From contig JBJLFR010000004.1 in NCBI GenBank assembly GCA_045565285.1, positions 1 to 64,000 on the forward strand: a stretch of 64,000 nucleotides of DNA. The letters are read 5' to 3'. Position 1 is the first letter of the stretch; each line of letters opens with the position of its first letter. The notes under the pieces were generated by a model, which saw only the letters and a list, made by a program, of their open reading frames with translations, ran no database searches and was not told where the DNA came from. Positions 47,617 to 56,311 of this stretch are shown here, piece by piece. Origin of the DNA: CACIIZ01 sp045565285 (GTDB taxonomy: Bacteria; Pseudomonadota; Alphaproteobacteria; Rhodobacterales; Rhodobacteraceae). Position numbers and translations under genes: made by a program.

Positions 47617-48389
47617 ATCTTTAACTCGGCTACTACAGGAACATGATCTGAAGTTTTTTCCCAATCTCTAATATATTTCAGTATGTAACAATTTGAACTA
47701 TTTTTAATATCTTCAGAAAACCAAATATGATCTAGCCTTCTACCTCTATTCGATGATTTCCAATCTTTAGATCTATATGACCACCATGAAAAATGCTTTC
47801 CCTCAGGCTTATGTTTTCTGAAAACATCTATCCAAGCTCCATTCTCTTGAAGTTTTTTTAATTGATTCACCTCTATTTGAGTATGACTAACAACTTTTAA
47901 TAATTTTTTGTGATCCCAGACATCATCTATTTCAGGAGCAATATTTAAATCACCAACAAGTATAGATTTAATAGGTTTTTTTAAGTTAAAGTATCTTTCT
48001 ACTTCCTTTATGTATTCAAGTTTAAATTGAAATTTCTTATTCAAATTAATATCTGGAATATCTCCTCCTGCAGGAAAATAAAAGTTATGAATAGTAAATC
48101 CATTTATTAAAACTGATAAATGCCTAGCTTCTCCACATTTTAAAAAATCTTTTTTTTCAATTTTTTTTAATGGAATTTTAGATATAAATGCAACCCCATT
48201 ATAACCCTTTTGACCCCAACAAGCTGAAAATTTATAACCTAAGGATTCAAAAAAATCAAAAGGCATTTTTTCACTTGGACTTTTACATTCTTGAAGACAC
48301 AAAACTTCAGGCTTTTCTAGTTCCAATAGTTTATATATTAAAGAACTTCTTAATCTTATCGAGTTAATATTCCAAGTTATAATTTTCAT
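47613..48389 (-). CDS. xthA: Exodeoxyribonuclease III
   Basis: XthA is the main AP endonuclease of base-excision repair. The 258-residue product begins 'MKIITWNINSIRLR' and has 'VLCLQECKSP' (metal Glu), 'YNGVAFISK', 'LVGDLNIAPEIDDVWD' (Asp-Asn), 'RGRRLDHIWFSE' and the C-terminal 'TSDHVPVVAEL' (Asp-His). All catalytic positions are kept. It lies 12 bases downstream of an unusual response regulator gene and is coupled to the enoyl-CoA hydratase gene. Confidence 0.94.
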   Translation of the reverse strand: MKIITWNINSIRLRSSLIYKLLELEKPEVLCLQECKSPSEKMPFDFFESLGYKFSACWGQKGYNGVAFISKIPLKKIEKKDFLKCGEARHLSVLINGFTIHNFYFPAGGDIPDINLNKKFQFKLEYIKEVERYFNLKKPIKSILVGDLNIAPEIDDVWDHKKLLKVVSHTQIEVNQLKKLQENGAWIDVFRKHKPEGKHFSWWSYRSKDWKSSNRGRRLDHIWFSEDIKNSSNCYILKYIRDWEKTSDHVPVVAELKI

Positions 48390-48401
48390 TAATGTTCCAA
48401 A

Positions 48402-49100
48402 CTATTGAAATTTTAGTGAATATTTTCCAATTTTACTTATTATAGAAAGTTTATCACCAAATTTAGCTGATATTTTTTTTCTTAACCTATATATATGTGT
48501 CTCTAATGTATGAGTGCTATATGAATGTTTTATGCCCCAAACTTGTCTTAAAACTTCATCCTTTTTAACATATTCACCATCATGCTGACCCAATTTAGCT
48601 AAAATTTTTACTTCTATATCAGTTAAAAATATTTTTCTATTAGCTTTGTTAATTAATTTTTTTTCAGATGGTTTAAGCATATATGTACCAATATTCATAT
48701 CACTTATTTTATTTTTATCTTGAGATAATAAAATTTCATTAATCATTTTAACAAAAAAATTAAACCGAAAGGGTTTGTTTAGAATTTTTGACATTAACAT
48801 ATTTTTTAATATTCGATCTCTATACCTATTATCTGAAGATATAATAAGTAAACAAGGGATGAGTTTTTTTAAATTATTTAGATTATTAGTTTTGAATGAG
48901 GCCTGAGTGATTATTGTTTCGCTGATTACATATAGACTAAAAATTTCTTTTGAATCAGTTTCTATAAGTCTTTTTATACTTTTAAAATGAACCCAACTAT
49001 AATTGGGGAAAACATCTTTCTGCTCATCTAAAATTGAAAATAACTCAGTTTCATTATCGATAATGGCAATTTTATACATTTGATTATTTTCTTTTATCAT
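48402..49100 (-). CDS. OmpR-type regulator with degenerate receiver
   Basis: A 232-residue response-regulator-like protein. The C-terminal winged helix is clear: 'EVKILAKLGQHDGEYVKKDE', 'LRQVWGIKHSYSTHTLETHI' and 'YRLRKKI' (about residues 163-215). In the receiver, one acidic residue ('AIIDNET') and the Lys ('LNKPFRF') remain, but the place of the phosphoacceptor reads 'LYVISETI' with no Asp. It therefore probably works without phosphorylation or is controlled by contact. No kinase is adjacent. It starts the xthA cluster. Confidence 0.82.
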   Translation of the reverse strand: MIKENNQMYKIAIIDNETELFSILDEQKDVFPNYSWVHFKSIKRLIETDSKEIFSLYVISETIITQASFKTNNLNNLKKLIPCLLIISSDNRYRDRILKNMLMSKILNKPFRFNFFVKMINEILLSQDKNKISDMNIGTYMLKPSEKKLINKANRKIFLTDIEVKILAKLGQHDGEYVKKDEVLRQVWGIKHSYSTHTLETHIYRLRKKISAKFGDKLSIISKIGKYSLKFQ

Positions 49101-49200
49101 TATATCTCTAAATTAAATATAATTTTTTAAAAACTTGTATTGTCAATAATTTTATAATTTTTAGGTTATAATATCTATTTCTTATTTTTGAAAGTTTAAG

Positions 49201-50307
49201 ATGATTCCTTACTTTAGCAATGAATTAACCACTATTAGACAAATAAGTGATCTTAGATTCGGAGTTCCTATTCTCTTAGAACATAAAAACTCTTACAAAA
49301 TAATTGTTGCTATAGAAACTCTTGATATGGAAACTTTTCAAAAAATATTAATATACAGTAATTCATCAAAATTAGAACCTTATATAGCAATTACCAAAAA
49401 CAGAGCCAATTTTTTAAAAGCTAGAGTATATGATGAAGATACTTCAAGAATAAAAATACCAACTCCAATATCGTTTGACTGGATAAAATCAACAGCTGAT
49501 CCTGCTAAAGATTTTGATTATCCTCTTAAAGGACCGTATTTTAGTATACGTGAAGGAAATAGTAATATTTCTAAAGTGGCTATTCATTTTTGTAAAAAAG
49601 CACAATTATTACCTGCAGCACTTATTATACCTATTAATTCCACAGATCTATCGCAATTAAAAAAATCAGGGTTAATTCACCAAAAAATCAGTAAAAATTT
49701 TGAAATTAAAACAATTACTGAAAATTTATCATTAATTAGTACTGGTAGAGTTCCAATTCTAGGGGGATTGAATTCAAAAGTTTCAGTTTTTAGAGATTTA
49801 AATAGCTTAACAGAACATTATGCAATTGAAATAGGAGTTTTAGATTTATCTCAACCAATTTTAACTAGACTACATTCAGCTTGTTTTACTGGAGACATTC
49901 TTCATTCATTAAAATGCGATTGTGGTGAACAATTATCTGCAACAATTAATAAAATTCAATTAGAGAAAAGCGGTGTCATTCTTTATTTAAATCAAGAAGG
50001 TAGAGGAATAGGTCTAGCAAATAAAATGAGGGCTTATAAACTTCAAGATTCTGGTCTAGATACTTTTGAGGCAAATCAAAGGCTTGGTTTTAATGATGAT
50101 GAGAGAGACTTATCAATTGGTTCACGAATATTAAAAAAGCTTGGAATTAATCAAATTAAACTACTCACAAATAATCCTTCCAAAATAACTGCTTTTGAAA
50201 ACTCCGGAATAAAAGTTATAAAGCGTTTACCCCTTATATCTAAAGAAACAAAAGAAAATAAATCATACATAAAGTCAAAAAAAGATAAAAGTGGCCACTT
50301 TTTTTGA
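49201..50307 (+). CDS. ribA: GTP cyclohydrolase II with degenerate N-terminal domain
   Basis: RibA opens GTP in the first step of riboflavin synthesis. The C-terminal half is complete: zinc cysteines in 'CFTGDILHSLKCDCGEQ' (about residues 227-243), 'YLNQEGRGIGLANKMRAY' and 'DERDLSIGSRILKKLG', then 'LLTNNPSKI'. The first 160 or so residues lack the acidic metal motifs of DHBP synthase (RibB), but the 'CKKAQLLPAALIIPI' segment resembles its end. This looks like a RibBA-shaped protein with an inactive first half, which is common in alphaproteobacteria. It has 368 residues. Confidence 0.92.
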   Translation: MIPYFSNELTTIRQISDLRFGVPILLEHKNSYKIIVAIETLDMETFQKILIYSNSSKLEPYIAITKNRANFLKARVYDEDTSRIKIPTPISFDWIKSTADPAKDFDYPLKGPYFSIREGNSNISKVAIHFCKKAQLLPAALIIPINSTDLSQLKKSGLIHQKISKNFEIKTITENLSLISTGRVPILGGLNSKVSVFRDLNSLTEHYAIEIGVLDLSQPILTRLHSACFTGDILHSLKCDCGEQLSATINKIQLEKSGVILYLNQEGRGIGLANKMRAYKLQDSGLDTFEANQRLGFNDDERDLSIGSRILKKLGINQIKLLTNNPSKITAFENSGIKVIKRLPLISKETKENKSYIKSKKDKSGHFF

Positions 50308-50313
50308 TAAAAT

Positions 50314-50964
50314 TTAACCCCTTTGTCCAAAAATAGCTGAACCAATCCTAACATCTGTTGCCCCAAATTTTATAGCTTCTGCAAAATCATTACTCATCCC
50401 CATAGAAACTCTAGGAAGTTCATATTTCTTTGCAATTTCATATAATATCTTAAAATGATTTGATGGGAGTTCATTTATTGGAGGTAAACACATTAACCCT
50501 ACAATTGGTAAAGAGTACTTTAATTTAGCCAGTTTTAGCATATTATTTAATTCATGGATCTTAACTCCAGATTTTTGGTCTTCATCACCAGTATTAACTT
50601 GTATAAATAAATCGGGGCAAAAACCTATCTTTTGCGTCTCATTTGAAATTTTTAAAATTAATTTTTCACGATCAATACTATGTATCACGTTGAATAACTT
50701 CATAGCTTCTTTCACTTTATTTGTTTGTAAAGCACCTACCAAGTGTAACTCTATCTTATCATATTCACTAATGAATTTCGGCCATTTGTCTAAACTTTCT
50801 TGAACCCTATTTTCTCCAAAAACACGATGTCCTTGGTCTAAAACTTTTTTAATTCTAGATATTGGTTGAATTTTTGAAACAGCTATTACTTTGACTATAT
50901 CTTTTTGGCGTCCAGCTTGTTCTTTAGCAATCTCAACTTGTGATAATATTTTTTCTAAACTCAT
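50314..50964 (-). CDS. YggS/PROSC-family PLP-binding protein
   Basis: A 216-residue PLP homeostasis protein, fold III. The PLP Lys is in 'VIAVSKIQP' (about residue 30), followed by 'FGENRVQESLDKWP', 'HLVGALQTNKVKEAM' and 'MSNDFAEAIKFGATDVRIGS'. The last block includes the phosphate-binding motif. No enzymatic activity is known for the family. It converges with ribA (6 bases between) and lies 8 bases downstream of matB. Confidence 0.93.
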   Translation of the reverse strand: MSLEKILSQVEIAKEQAGRQKDIVKVIAVSKIQPISRIKKVLDQGHRVFGENRVQESLDKWPKFISEYDKIELHLVGALQTNKVKEAMKLFNVIHSIDREKLILKISNETQKIGFCPDLFIQVNTGDEDQKSGVKIHELNNMLKLAKLKYSLPIVGLMCLPPINELPSNHFKILYEIAKKYELPRVSMGMSNDFAEAIKFGATDVRIGSAIFGQRG

Positions 50965-50972
50965 TTTCTTAA

Positions 50973-52484
50973 TTATTTAAAGTAGTCATTATATTCTTCC
51001 CTAAGTTTGTTTTTTAATATTTTTCCTAAATTGTTTCTAGGAAGAGAAATTTTAAAAACATAAGCTTTTGGACATTTATATTTTGCTAATTTGTTTTTTA
51101 AAATTTCAGAAATTTTTTTTGAATCAATTTGAATCAGATCATCTTTAATAATTATAGAAAGAACTGATTCACCTAGATCTTTATGTGGAACACCTATAAC
51201 AGCACTTTCCTTAACCCCTTCAATATTATTGATAACATCTTCAATTTCTTTTGGATATATATTAAATCCACCTGAAATAATAAGATCTTTTAACCTTCCA
51301 ACTATTTCTAAATAACCATTGTTGTCAAATACTCCTAAATCATCAGTCTTGAAATAGTTGTCCTTTGTAAATGAGTCAGCTGTTTTATTTGGCATCCTCC
51401 AGTATCCAGAAAAAACATTTTTTCCTTTTACCTGAATTTCACCAACATAACCACTTGATAATAATTCCCCAGTGACTTTATCAACTATTCTAACATCTAT
51501 TCCAGGTAATGGATAACCAACAGTACCTGAAATTCTCTCACCTTTGTAAGGATTAGAACAAATCATATTAGTTTCAGTCATACCATACCTTTCAAGTATC
51601 CTTTTACCTGTTTTTTTAAAAAATCTATCATTAATTTCTTTATTTAATGGAGCACTTCCAGAAATAAAAAGTCGCATGTTATTTACAAGTAATTTTGTTA
51701 ATTTTCTAGAATCCAATAATCTTGAATAATAAGTAGGTACTCCCATTAGAACTGTTGCATATGGTAAATAATCTATTAATGTTTCTAATTCAAATTTTTC
51801 AAGAAAAATCATTCTGGCAGATGATAACAAAATTATATTTGTTGCCACAAAAAGTCCATGAGTGTGATAAATGGGAAGAGAATGTAAAAGATTATCTTCT
51901 GAATTAAAGCTCCAATATTCACTAAGTGTTTGAGCATTAGATAATAGATTTTCTTGTGTTATCATAGCACCTTTTGACCTGCCTGTAGTTCCTGAAGTAT
52001 AAAGAATAGCAGTTATGTCATTGAGATTTCTATCAACAGGTTTTTCGTAAGGTATTTTTTTTAGAGAACTTTTTGATATAGACCCAGATCCATCTAGCTC
52101 AACTGTTTCTATGAGAAAAGTTTTATTTAATTTTTTATTTTTTAACTGAGAACAAGTTTCTTTATCTGTAATTAGTAATTTACTTTCTGAATCTTTCAAA
52201 AAATATAAAAGCTCTTCATTTGTATAACTATCATTTAATGGTAAAAAAATAAGACCTCTATGAATACAAGCTCCATAAATTGATAAAAAATAATGGGATT
52301 TTTTTAATTTTAAAGCAACCCTATCTCCAGGAAGAAGACCTTTTTCTTTCAAGAAAAAAGATATTTGTTCAACTGAATTAATATAGTCCTTATAAGTAAT
52401 AGTGATATTATTTTTTAAAATAAGGAAATTTTTTTTATTAAAACGATGCTTTTGAAAAAATTTTTTATATAACAGATTTGTCAT
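50973..52484 (-). CDS. matB: Malonyl-CoA synthetase-like acyl-CoA ligase
   Basis: A 503-residue adenylate-forming enzyme. The AMP motif is 'ILYTSGTTGRSKGAM' (about residues 158-172). 'LPIYHTHGLFVATN' and 'ERYGMTETNMICSNP' are the forms found in MatB, which makes malonyl-CoA from malonate. The adenylation core ends with 'KTDDLGVFDNNGYLEIVGR' and 'GGFNIYPKEIEDVI'. MatB is the best match, but other short-chain ligases are possible. No malonate decarboxylase or transporter is near. Confidence 0.8.
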   Translation of the reverse strand: MTNLLYKKFFQKHRFNKKNFLILKNNITITYKDYINSVEQISFFLKEKGLLPGDRVALKLKKSHYFLSIYGACIHRGLIFLPLNDSYTNEELLYFLKDSESKLLITDKETCSQLKNKKLNKTFLIETVELDGSGSISKSSLKKIPYEKPVDRNLNDITAILYTSGTTGRSKGAMITQENLLSNAQTLSEYWSFNSEDNLLHSLPIYHTHGLFVATNIILLSSARMIFLEKFELETLIDYLPYATVLMGVPTYYSRLLDSRKLTKLLVNNMRLFISGSAPLNKEINDRFFKKTGKRILERYGMTETNMICSNPYKGERISGTVGYPLPGIDVRIVDKVTGELLSSGYVGEIQVKGKNVFSGYWRMPNKTADSFTKDNYFKTDDLGVFDNNGYLEIVGRLKDLIISGGFNIYPKEIEDVINNIEGVKESAVIGVPHKDLGESVLSIIIKDDLIQIDSKKISEILKNKLAKYKCPKAYVFKISLPRNNLGKILKNKLREEYNDYFK

Positions 52485-52557
52485 AATTCACATTAAATTT
52501 AAGTTGAATTTACGCTATCATATGAATTACTTTATTCAATATTATTAAATCAATTTT

Positions 52558-53010
52558 ATGAGGTTTTTTTTGTTAATAAATGTTCAAAGAGTAAGCTCTT
52601 CTTCAGTTGAAGTAAATAAATCAATAGTAAGTCATATTAAAAAAGGGATTTTATGTTTAATTTGTGCAGTTCCAAATGATACATTTCAAACTTGCGAAAA
52701 AGTTGCAGAAAAATTTTGTAAACTTAGGATATTTAATGACCCAAAAGGAAAAATGAATAAATCCTTGATTGATATTAATGGTTCAGTGCTGTTGGTAAGT
52801 CAATTTACTTTGGTTGCTAATATAAAAAATGGAAATCGCCCTGATTTTAAAGGAGCAATGGAACCTATAAAAGCCAAATTGTTATTTGATCATTTAGCTA
52901 AATTAATGATGGCCAAAAACATAGAAACAAAAACTGGTATTTTTGGAGCTAATATGAAATTAAACATATGTAATGATGGCCCAGTAACTATCCCAATGAA
53001 TATACAGTAA
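52558..53010 (+). CDS. dtd: D-aminoacyl-tRNA deacylase
   Basis: DTD removes D-amino acids (and glycine from tRNA-Ala) wrongly loaded on tRNA. The 150-residue product contains both catalytic signatures, 'LLVSQFTLVANIKNGNRPDF' (about residues 80-99) and 'ICNDGPVTIPM' near the C-terminus. Its N-terminus is slightly longer than usual before 'NVQRVSSSSVEV'. It diverges from matB. Confidence 0.93.
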   Translation: MRFFLLINVQRVSSSSVEVNKSIVSHIKKGILCLICAVPNDTFQTCEKVAEKFCKLRIFNDPKGKMNKSLIDINGSVLLVSQFTLVANIKNGNRPDFKGAMEPIKAKLLFDHLAKLMMAKNIETKTGIFGANMKLNICNDGPVTIPMNIQ

Positions 53011-53011
53011 A

Positions 53012-53944
53012 TTATGCATGTTTCTTTTTTCTAAGTACAATAATTAAAATTCCAATCGATACAGTAAATAAACTCATCCAACTAAAATAGGTTGGAATTT
53101 CTGATAAAAAAAAGAAACCTAAAATAGCACCAGATATTGGAACTGCAGCTAAAATGGAAGAAGCCTTAGCAGTTCCAATAGATTTAGTGGCAAACGCTGT
53201 TAGATATAATCCAAAGATATTTGGTACAAAACCCTGGAATAAAATATTTATTATTATATCTCTATCATATAAAGAAAAATCAATGAAATCGAAACCTTTT
53301 GGTAAAAATAAAATCCATATTGGTAAATAAAATAAGGCATTTATAATACAAATTGAATATAAAATTTGGCTAAATTTTAAATCCCATTTATTAACTAAGA
53401 TTATAAAAATACTCAAAAATATGGCAGAAATAATGAAAAAAATATCACCTTTCCAACTATTTTTTAATATTTCATAGGGATGATCAAATAATATAATTAA
53501 TGACCCTAATAAAATTAGAGATGTTCCTAATAGTTCTAGTTTTACTAACCTTTTACCAAGCAAGTAGCCTATAAAAACGGTAATTGCTGGGAGAAACCCA
53601 TTCATAAAAACCCCACCATGATAAGCAGGAGAATAATAAAAACCCCCAAATGCTAATAATACATAAAATGGACCAATAGAGAATGCAGTTATAAACGATT
53701 TTTTTAAACTTATTGTTTGCCAAATTCGAAAATAAATAATGAATGGCGCAATAAATAAAGAAGATAGTCCAAATCTAATAGCAGCTAAATCATAGATACT
53801 TAAATGAGTTTTTACTCCTACACGACTTACTATCAACCAAAATGACCAAATAAAAACAACAAGAAATGCAGAAATAAATCCGAGTAATTTTTTATTTTGG
53901 AAAAAATTAATATTTATAAGTTTTTCAAAAATTGTAATATCCAA
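53012..53944 (-). CDS. EamA/DMT-family permease
   Basis: A 310-residue integral membrane protein with about ten hydrophobic helices arranged as two repeated halves, the DMT superfamily layout. The first half includes 'AIRFGLSSLFIAPFII' and the second 'ASSILAAVPISGAILGF', which is a typical EamA ending. Substrates of such exporters are amino acids or metabolites, but none can be read from the sequence. It converges with dtd (a single base between the genes). Confidence 0.85.
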   Translation of the reverse strand: MDITIFEKLININFFQNKKLLGFISAFLVVFIWSFWLIVSRVGVKTHLSIYDLAAIRFGLSSLFIAPFIIYFRIWQTISLKKSFITAFSIGPFYVLLAFGGFYYSPAYHGGVFMNGFLPAITVFIGYLLGKRLVKLELLGTSLILLGSLIILFDHPYEILKNSWKGDIFFIISAIFLSIFIILVNKWDLKFSQILYSICIINALFYLPIWILFLPKGFDFIDFSLYDRDIIINILFQGFVPNIFGLYLTAFATKSIGTAKASSILAAVPISGAILGFFFLSEIPTYFSWMSLFTVSIGILIIVLRKKKHA

Positions 53945-54053
53945 TAATGGTATAACAAAAATTTAATTTTAATGGATTTAATAAAACTAGAAAATTAAAA
54001 GAAAGGTATTATTATCTATACGTATATTTTAAAGTCTGAAAGTTCAACAAATA

Positions 54054-55253
54054 ATGGTTAATACACTTCATAAAAAATATAGACCATTATTTTATATTCC
54101 CCAAAATTGGATTTATTTAGATGGAAACTCTTTGGGACCTCTACAAAAAAGTATTATTAATTCAGTTTCAAATGTAATAACTAACGAGTGGGGAAGACAA
54201 ATAATTAAAGGTTGGAATAAAGCCAATTGGATGGCACAACCAGATAAGATAGGAAATCAAATAGCAAAATTAATTGGTGCAAATAAAGATAGTGTAACAA
54301 TAGGCGATAGCTTAGCAATCAAACTTTTTCAAGCAATATCAGGAGCTGTTCAAGTTTCAAAAAATAAAGGTTTTATTTTAAGTGATGACTCAAATTTCCC
54401 ATCAGATTTGTATATTGCAAATTCATATTTAAAAGAAAAAAATTTACCTGAAGTAAGGGTGGTACATAAAACTAAAATAGAGGATGAGTTACAACGAGGT
54501 GATATTTCAATTCTTATGCTAACTCATGTTGATTACAGAACAGGCGAAATATATAATTTAAAAAAAATAAATAATATAGCAAGAGATATGAACATAATAA
54601 CAGTTTGGGATTTTGCTCATTCTGTTGGTGCTTTACCATTAAATGTAAAAGAAAATCATATAGATTTTGCAGTAGGCTGCACCTATAAATATCTAAGCTG
54701 TGGACCGGGTTCACCAGCATTTTTATATGTTAAGCCAAAACATATAAATAAGATTGATCCCGTTATCGCTGGATGGTTAGGACATGAAAATCCATTTAAT
54801 TTTGATCTGTCCTACAAACCCGCTAAAGATATAAAAAGATTCAGAATAGGTACACCCCCTGTAATTCAAATGGCTGCTTTAGAAGAGGCCTTAAAAATGT
54901 GGGATAATGTTGATATAAATTTAATTAGAAAAGAAGCTCAATTACTTACTTCCCTTTTTATTAATAAAATAGAACATTTAAATTTAGATATGAAACTAAT
55001 AAGCCCAAAAAGCCAAAATAATAGAGGAAATCAAGTTGCCTATCAGACTGAAAATGCCTTTGAAAAAATGCAGGCTTTAATTGATTATAATGTAATAGGA
55101 GACTATAGAGAACCAAATATTATGCGCTTTGGTTTTAATCCTTTATATAATTCTGAAAAAGATGTTAATAAAGCAATAAAAATTTTGAAAATTATTTTTA
55201 AAAAAGATATATGGAAAAATAATAAATATTCAAAAAGAAACTTTGTCACATAA
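54054..55253 (+). CDS. kynU: Kynureninase
   Basis: KynU is a PLP enzyme that splits kynurenine or 3-hydroxykynurenine into anthranilate (or 3-hydroxyanthranilate) and alanine. The 399-residue protein has 'YLDGNSLGPL' (about residues 22-31), 'WDFAHSVGALPL' and the PLP Lys in 'VGCTYKYLSCGPGSPAFLYV' (about 209-228). 'IAGWLGHENPF' and 'FRIGTPPVIQMAALEEAL' confirm the family. The other kynurenine-pathway genes are not in this window, so its route is unclear. aroQ follows on the same strand. Confidence 0.93.
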   Translation: MVNTLHKKYRPLFYIPQNWIYLDGNSLGPLQKSIINSVSNVITNEWGRQIIKGWNKANWMAQPDKIGNQIAKLIGANKDSVTIGDSLAIKLFQAISGAVQVSKNKGFILSDDSNFPSDLYIANSYLKEKNLPEVRVVHKTKIEDELQRGDISILMLTHVDYRTGEIYNLKKINNIARDMNIITVWDFAHSVGALPLNVKENHIDFAVGCTYKYLSCGPGSPAFLYVKPKHINKIDPVIAGWLGHENPFNFDLSYKPAKDIKRFRIGTPPVIQMAALEEALKMWDNVDINLIRKEAQLLTSLFINKIEHLNLDMKLISPKSQNNRGNQVAYQTENAFEKMQALIDYNVIGDYREPNIMRFGFNPLYNSEKDVNKAIKILKIIFKKDIWKNNKYSKRNFVT

Positions 55254-55312
55254 CATTTATAATTTAAATTCACTTTTAATATTAAATCTATAATCTAAAA
55301 TAGGAAAAAATT

Positions 55313-55753
55313 ATGAGTTGTCTTATTTACATAATTAATGGACCAAATTTAAATCTATTAGGAAAACGAGAACCTGATATTTATGGTACAACTACTTTAG
55401 AAGATGTTGAGAATATCTGTTTAGAAATAGCAAAAAAAAATAATATCAAATTAAAATTTTTACAAAGTAACGCAGAGCATGAAATAATTAATTGGATACA
55501 CAATGCAAGAGAAGATGCATCAGGTATAATTATAAATCCAGCTGCATATTCTCATACATCTATAGCTATACTTGATGCACTTACTCTATTTGAAGAACCC
55601 ATTATAGAAGTTCATATTAGTAATATACATAAGCGAGAAAGCTTTAGACATCATTCATACATATCCCAAAAATCTTCAGCTGTAATTGCAGGTTTCGGGA
55701 TAGATGGCTATAAAATTGCATTAAAAAAATTAATAGATTTATGTTCAAATTAA
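55313..55753 (+). CDS. aroQ: Type II 3-dehydroquinate dehydratase
   Basis: AroQ dehydrates 3-dehydroquinate in the shikimate pathway. The 146-residue product has 'INGPNLNLLGKREPDIYGTT' (about residues 8-27, with the catalytic Tyr and Arg), 'INPAAYSHTSIAILDAL' and 'EVHISNIHKRESFRHHSYIS' (the His/Arg site). Its length is normal for type II. It probably shares a transcript with the unassigned gene 24 bases further on. Confidence 0.95.
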   Translation: MSCLIYIINGPNLNLLGKREPDIYGTTTLEDVENICLEIAKKNNIKLKFLQSNAEHEIINWIHNAREDASGIIINPAAYSHTSIAILDALTLFEEPIIEVHISNIHKRESFRHHSYISQKSSAVIAGFGIDGYKIALKKLIDLCSN

Positions 55754-55777
55754 ATTTTTTTATTTTATATTAGTAAA

Positions 55778-56302
55778 ATGTTTAATATCAAAACTGTTAC
55801 TATGCATTTTGATCCATTAGAAGATCGAATAATAATGGATTGTTGTGATAAATCAAAAAAAACTCAGAGATTGTGGTTAACTAAAAGATTACTTGATAGA
55901 TTAATCCCAAGCTTAACAGATCAGTTAGAAGTAAATTCTATTAATAAAATTTCAAAAGAATTAGAGCAATCATTTGCACAAGAAAATGCAGAAAAAAATA
56001 AACCTAAAACAGAAACTGTTCATTTAAAGAAAAATAATCCGTCATGGCTTGTTACAAGTATAAAAGTGGCGAAAGATAATAGAAAATTTAAACTCGTTTT
56101 TATTGATCAACGTAATTTAGATAATAAAAATAACTATAAATCAATAAATAATGCACAATTCATTTTAGCTATTTCCAATTTAAGACAATGGTTAAATGCT
56201 TTTTATAAAATTTATAAAAAAGCTTTATGGGATACAGCGATTTTCCCAAATTGGATGAAAGATAAGGAGCAAGTTTTAAAAACTAAAATACTCTTAAATT
56301 AA
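55778..56302 (+). CDS. Unassigned protein with conserved RLWLTKRLLDRL block
   Basis: A 174-residue protein with an N-terminal beta-rich start ('VTMHFDPLEDRIIMDCCD'), a 'TQRLWLTKRLLDRLIPSL' helix (about residues 29-46), an acidic linker and a basic C-terminal part with 'FILAISNLRQWLNAFYKIYK'. I believe similar small proteins occur in other alphaproteobacteria, but no function is known to me. It has no signal peptide. It follows aroQ closely on the same strand and converges with the liv operon. Confidence 0.6.
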   Translation: MFNIKTVTMHFDPLEDRIIMDCCDKSKKTQRLWLTKRLLDRLIPSLTDQLEVNSINKISKELEQSFAQENAEKNKPKTETVHLKKNNPSWLVTSIKVAKDNRKFKLVFIDQRNLDNKNNYKSINNAQFILAISNLRQWLNAFYKIYKKALWDTAIFPNWMKDKEQVLKTKILLN

Positions 56303-56311
56303 AATCATTTT

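Noticed and set aside
54017..54026. TATACGTATA palindrome before kynU as an operator
   Set aside because: It is only ten bases and AT-rich, so it is expected many times by chance.
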